Made by a program: the position numbers and the translations under genes. Shown here one piece after another: positions 14,298 to 14,366 of a DNA stretch of 14,366 bases. The DNA comes from Tropicimonas sp047971885 (GTDB lineage: Bacteria > Pseudomonadota > Alphaproteobacteria > Rhodobacterales > Rhodobacteraceae). The first letter of the stretch is position 1. Every line of letters begins with the position of its first letter. The notes beneath the pieces were generated by a model. That model was given only the letters and a program-made list of their open reading frames with translations, did not search any database and was not told where the DNA came from. The stretch is taken from assembly GCF_047971885.1 (NCBI RefSeq), contig NZ_JBKEAE010000148.1, forward strand, positions 1-14,366, read 5' to 3'.

Positions 14298-14366
14298 GCA
14301 CAAGCTGCTGAGCGACAGGTTCGGCGGGATCGACAGCAACAGGTGGATATGGTCGCGGTTCACACT
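14298..14366 (-). mobile_element. IS200/IS605-type TnpA fragment (runs off the window)
   Basis: The minus strand from the window edge encodes VNRDHIHLLLSIPPNLSLSS and a Leu, which matches the HUH (Y1) transposase segment containing the HxH metal-binding motif (HIH) followed by the conserved SIPPxLSxSxL. The homology fades near 14298, before the C-terminal helix with the catalytic tyrosine, so the gene is truncated on that side. Upstream sequence is outside the window. Confidence 0.68.

Overview
The window looks like chromosomal DNA of a high-GC alphaproteobacterium, most likely of the Rhodobacterales (Rhodobacteraceae). The grounds are the GC-rich codon use throughout, the xseB-ispA-dxs gene order, the CAE-type cytidine deaminase in a deoA-deoB-add-upp cluster, and an initiator tRNA with an A-U pair in the anticodon stem. 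No 16S gene or other taxonomic marker is present, so this placement is an inference.

Layout. 1-121: left edge holds the 5' end of an IS3-family element on the minus strand. 208-284: initiator tRNA-Met (minus) with its own sigma70-like promoter. 457-3021: two plus-strand hydrolase genes, an integral-membrane Abhydrolase_9 protein and a dienelactone-hydrolase-like protein with a lipoprotein-type signal. 3319-7857: a tight plus-strand nucleoside salvage operon (cdd, deoA, deoB, add, upp) in which consecutive genes overlap or are separated by 4 nt. 8025-8055: a strong hairpin acting as a terminator between convergent genes. 8086-9102: a minus-strand single-pass membrane protein resembling an M48 peptidase without its HExxH motif, behind a good promoter. 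9197-12286: the minus-strand xseB-ispA-dxs operon. 12287-12478: a decayed 3' remnant of a histone-deacetylase-family gene. 12479-13843: an FAD-dependent oxidoreductase. 13943-14366: scraps of three different insertion sequences (IS982, IS66 and IS200/IS605) packed side by side.

How the genes work together. Cdd deaminates (deoxy)cytidine to (deoxy)uridine and Add deaminates (deoxy)adenosine. DeoA splits thymidine and deoxyuridine into base and deoxyribose-1-phosphate, DeoB isomerises the sugar phosphate to the 5-phosphate, and Upp turns the released uracil into UMP. In the second operon Dxs makes DXP at the head of the MEP pathway and IspA condenses the resulting C5 units to farnesyl diphosphate. 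XseB, the small subunit of exonuclease VII, is linked to them only by operon structure.

No clearly new multi-gene system is visible. The most informative oddities are the histone-deacetylase remnant, which suggests that the FAD-oxidoreductase gene replaced most of a conserved operon gene; the degenerate M48-like protein; and the insertion-sequence debris at both ends of the window.
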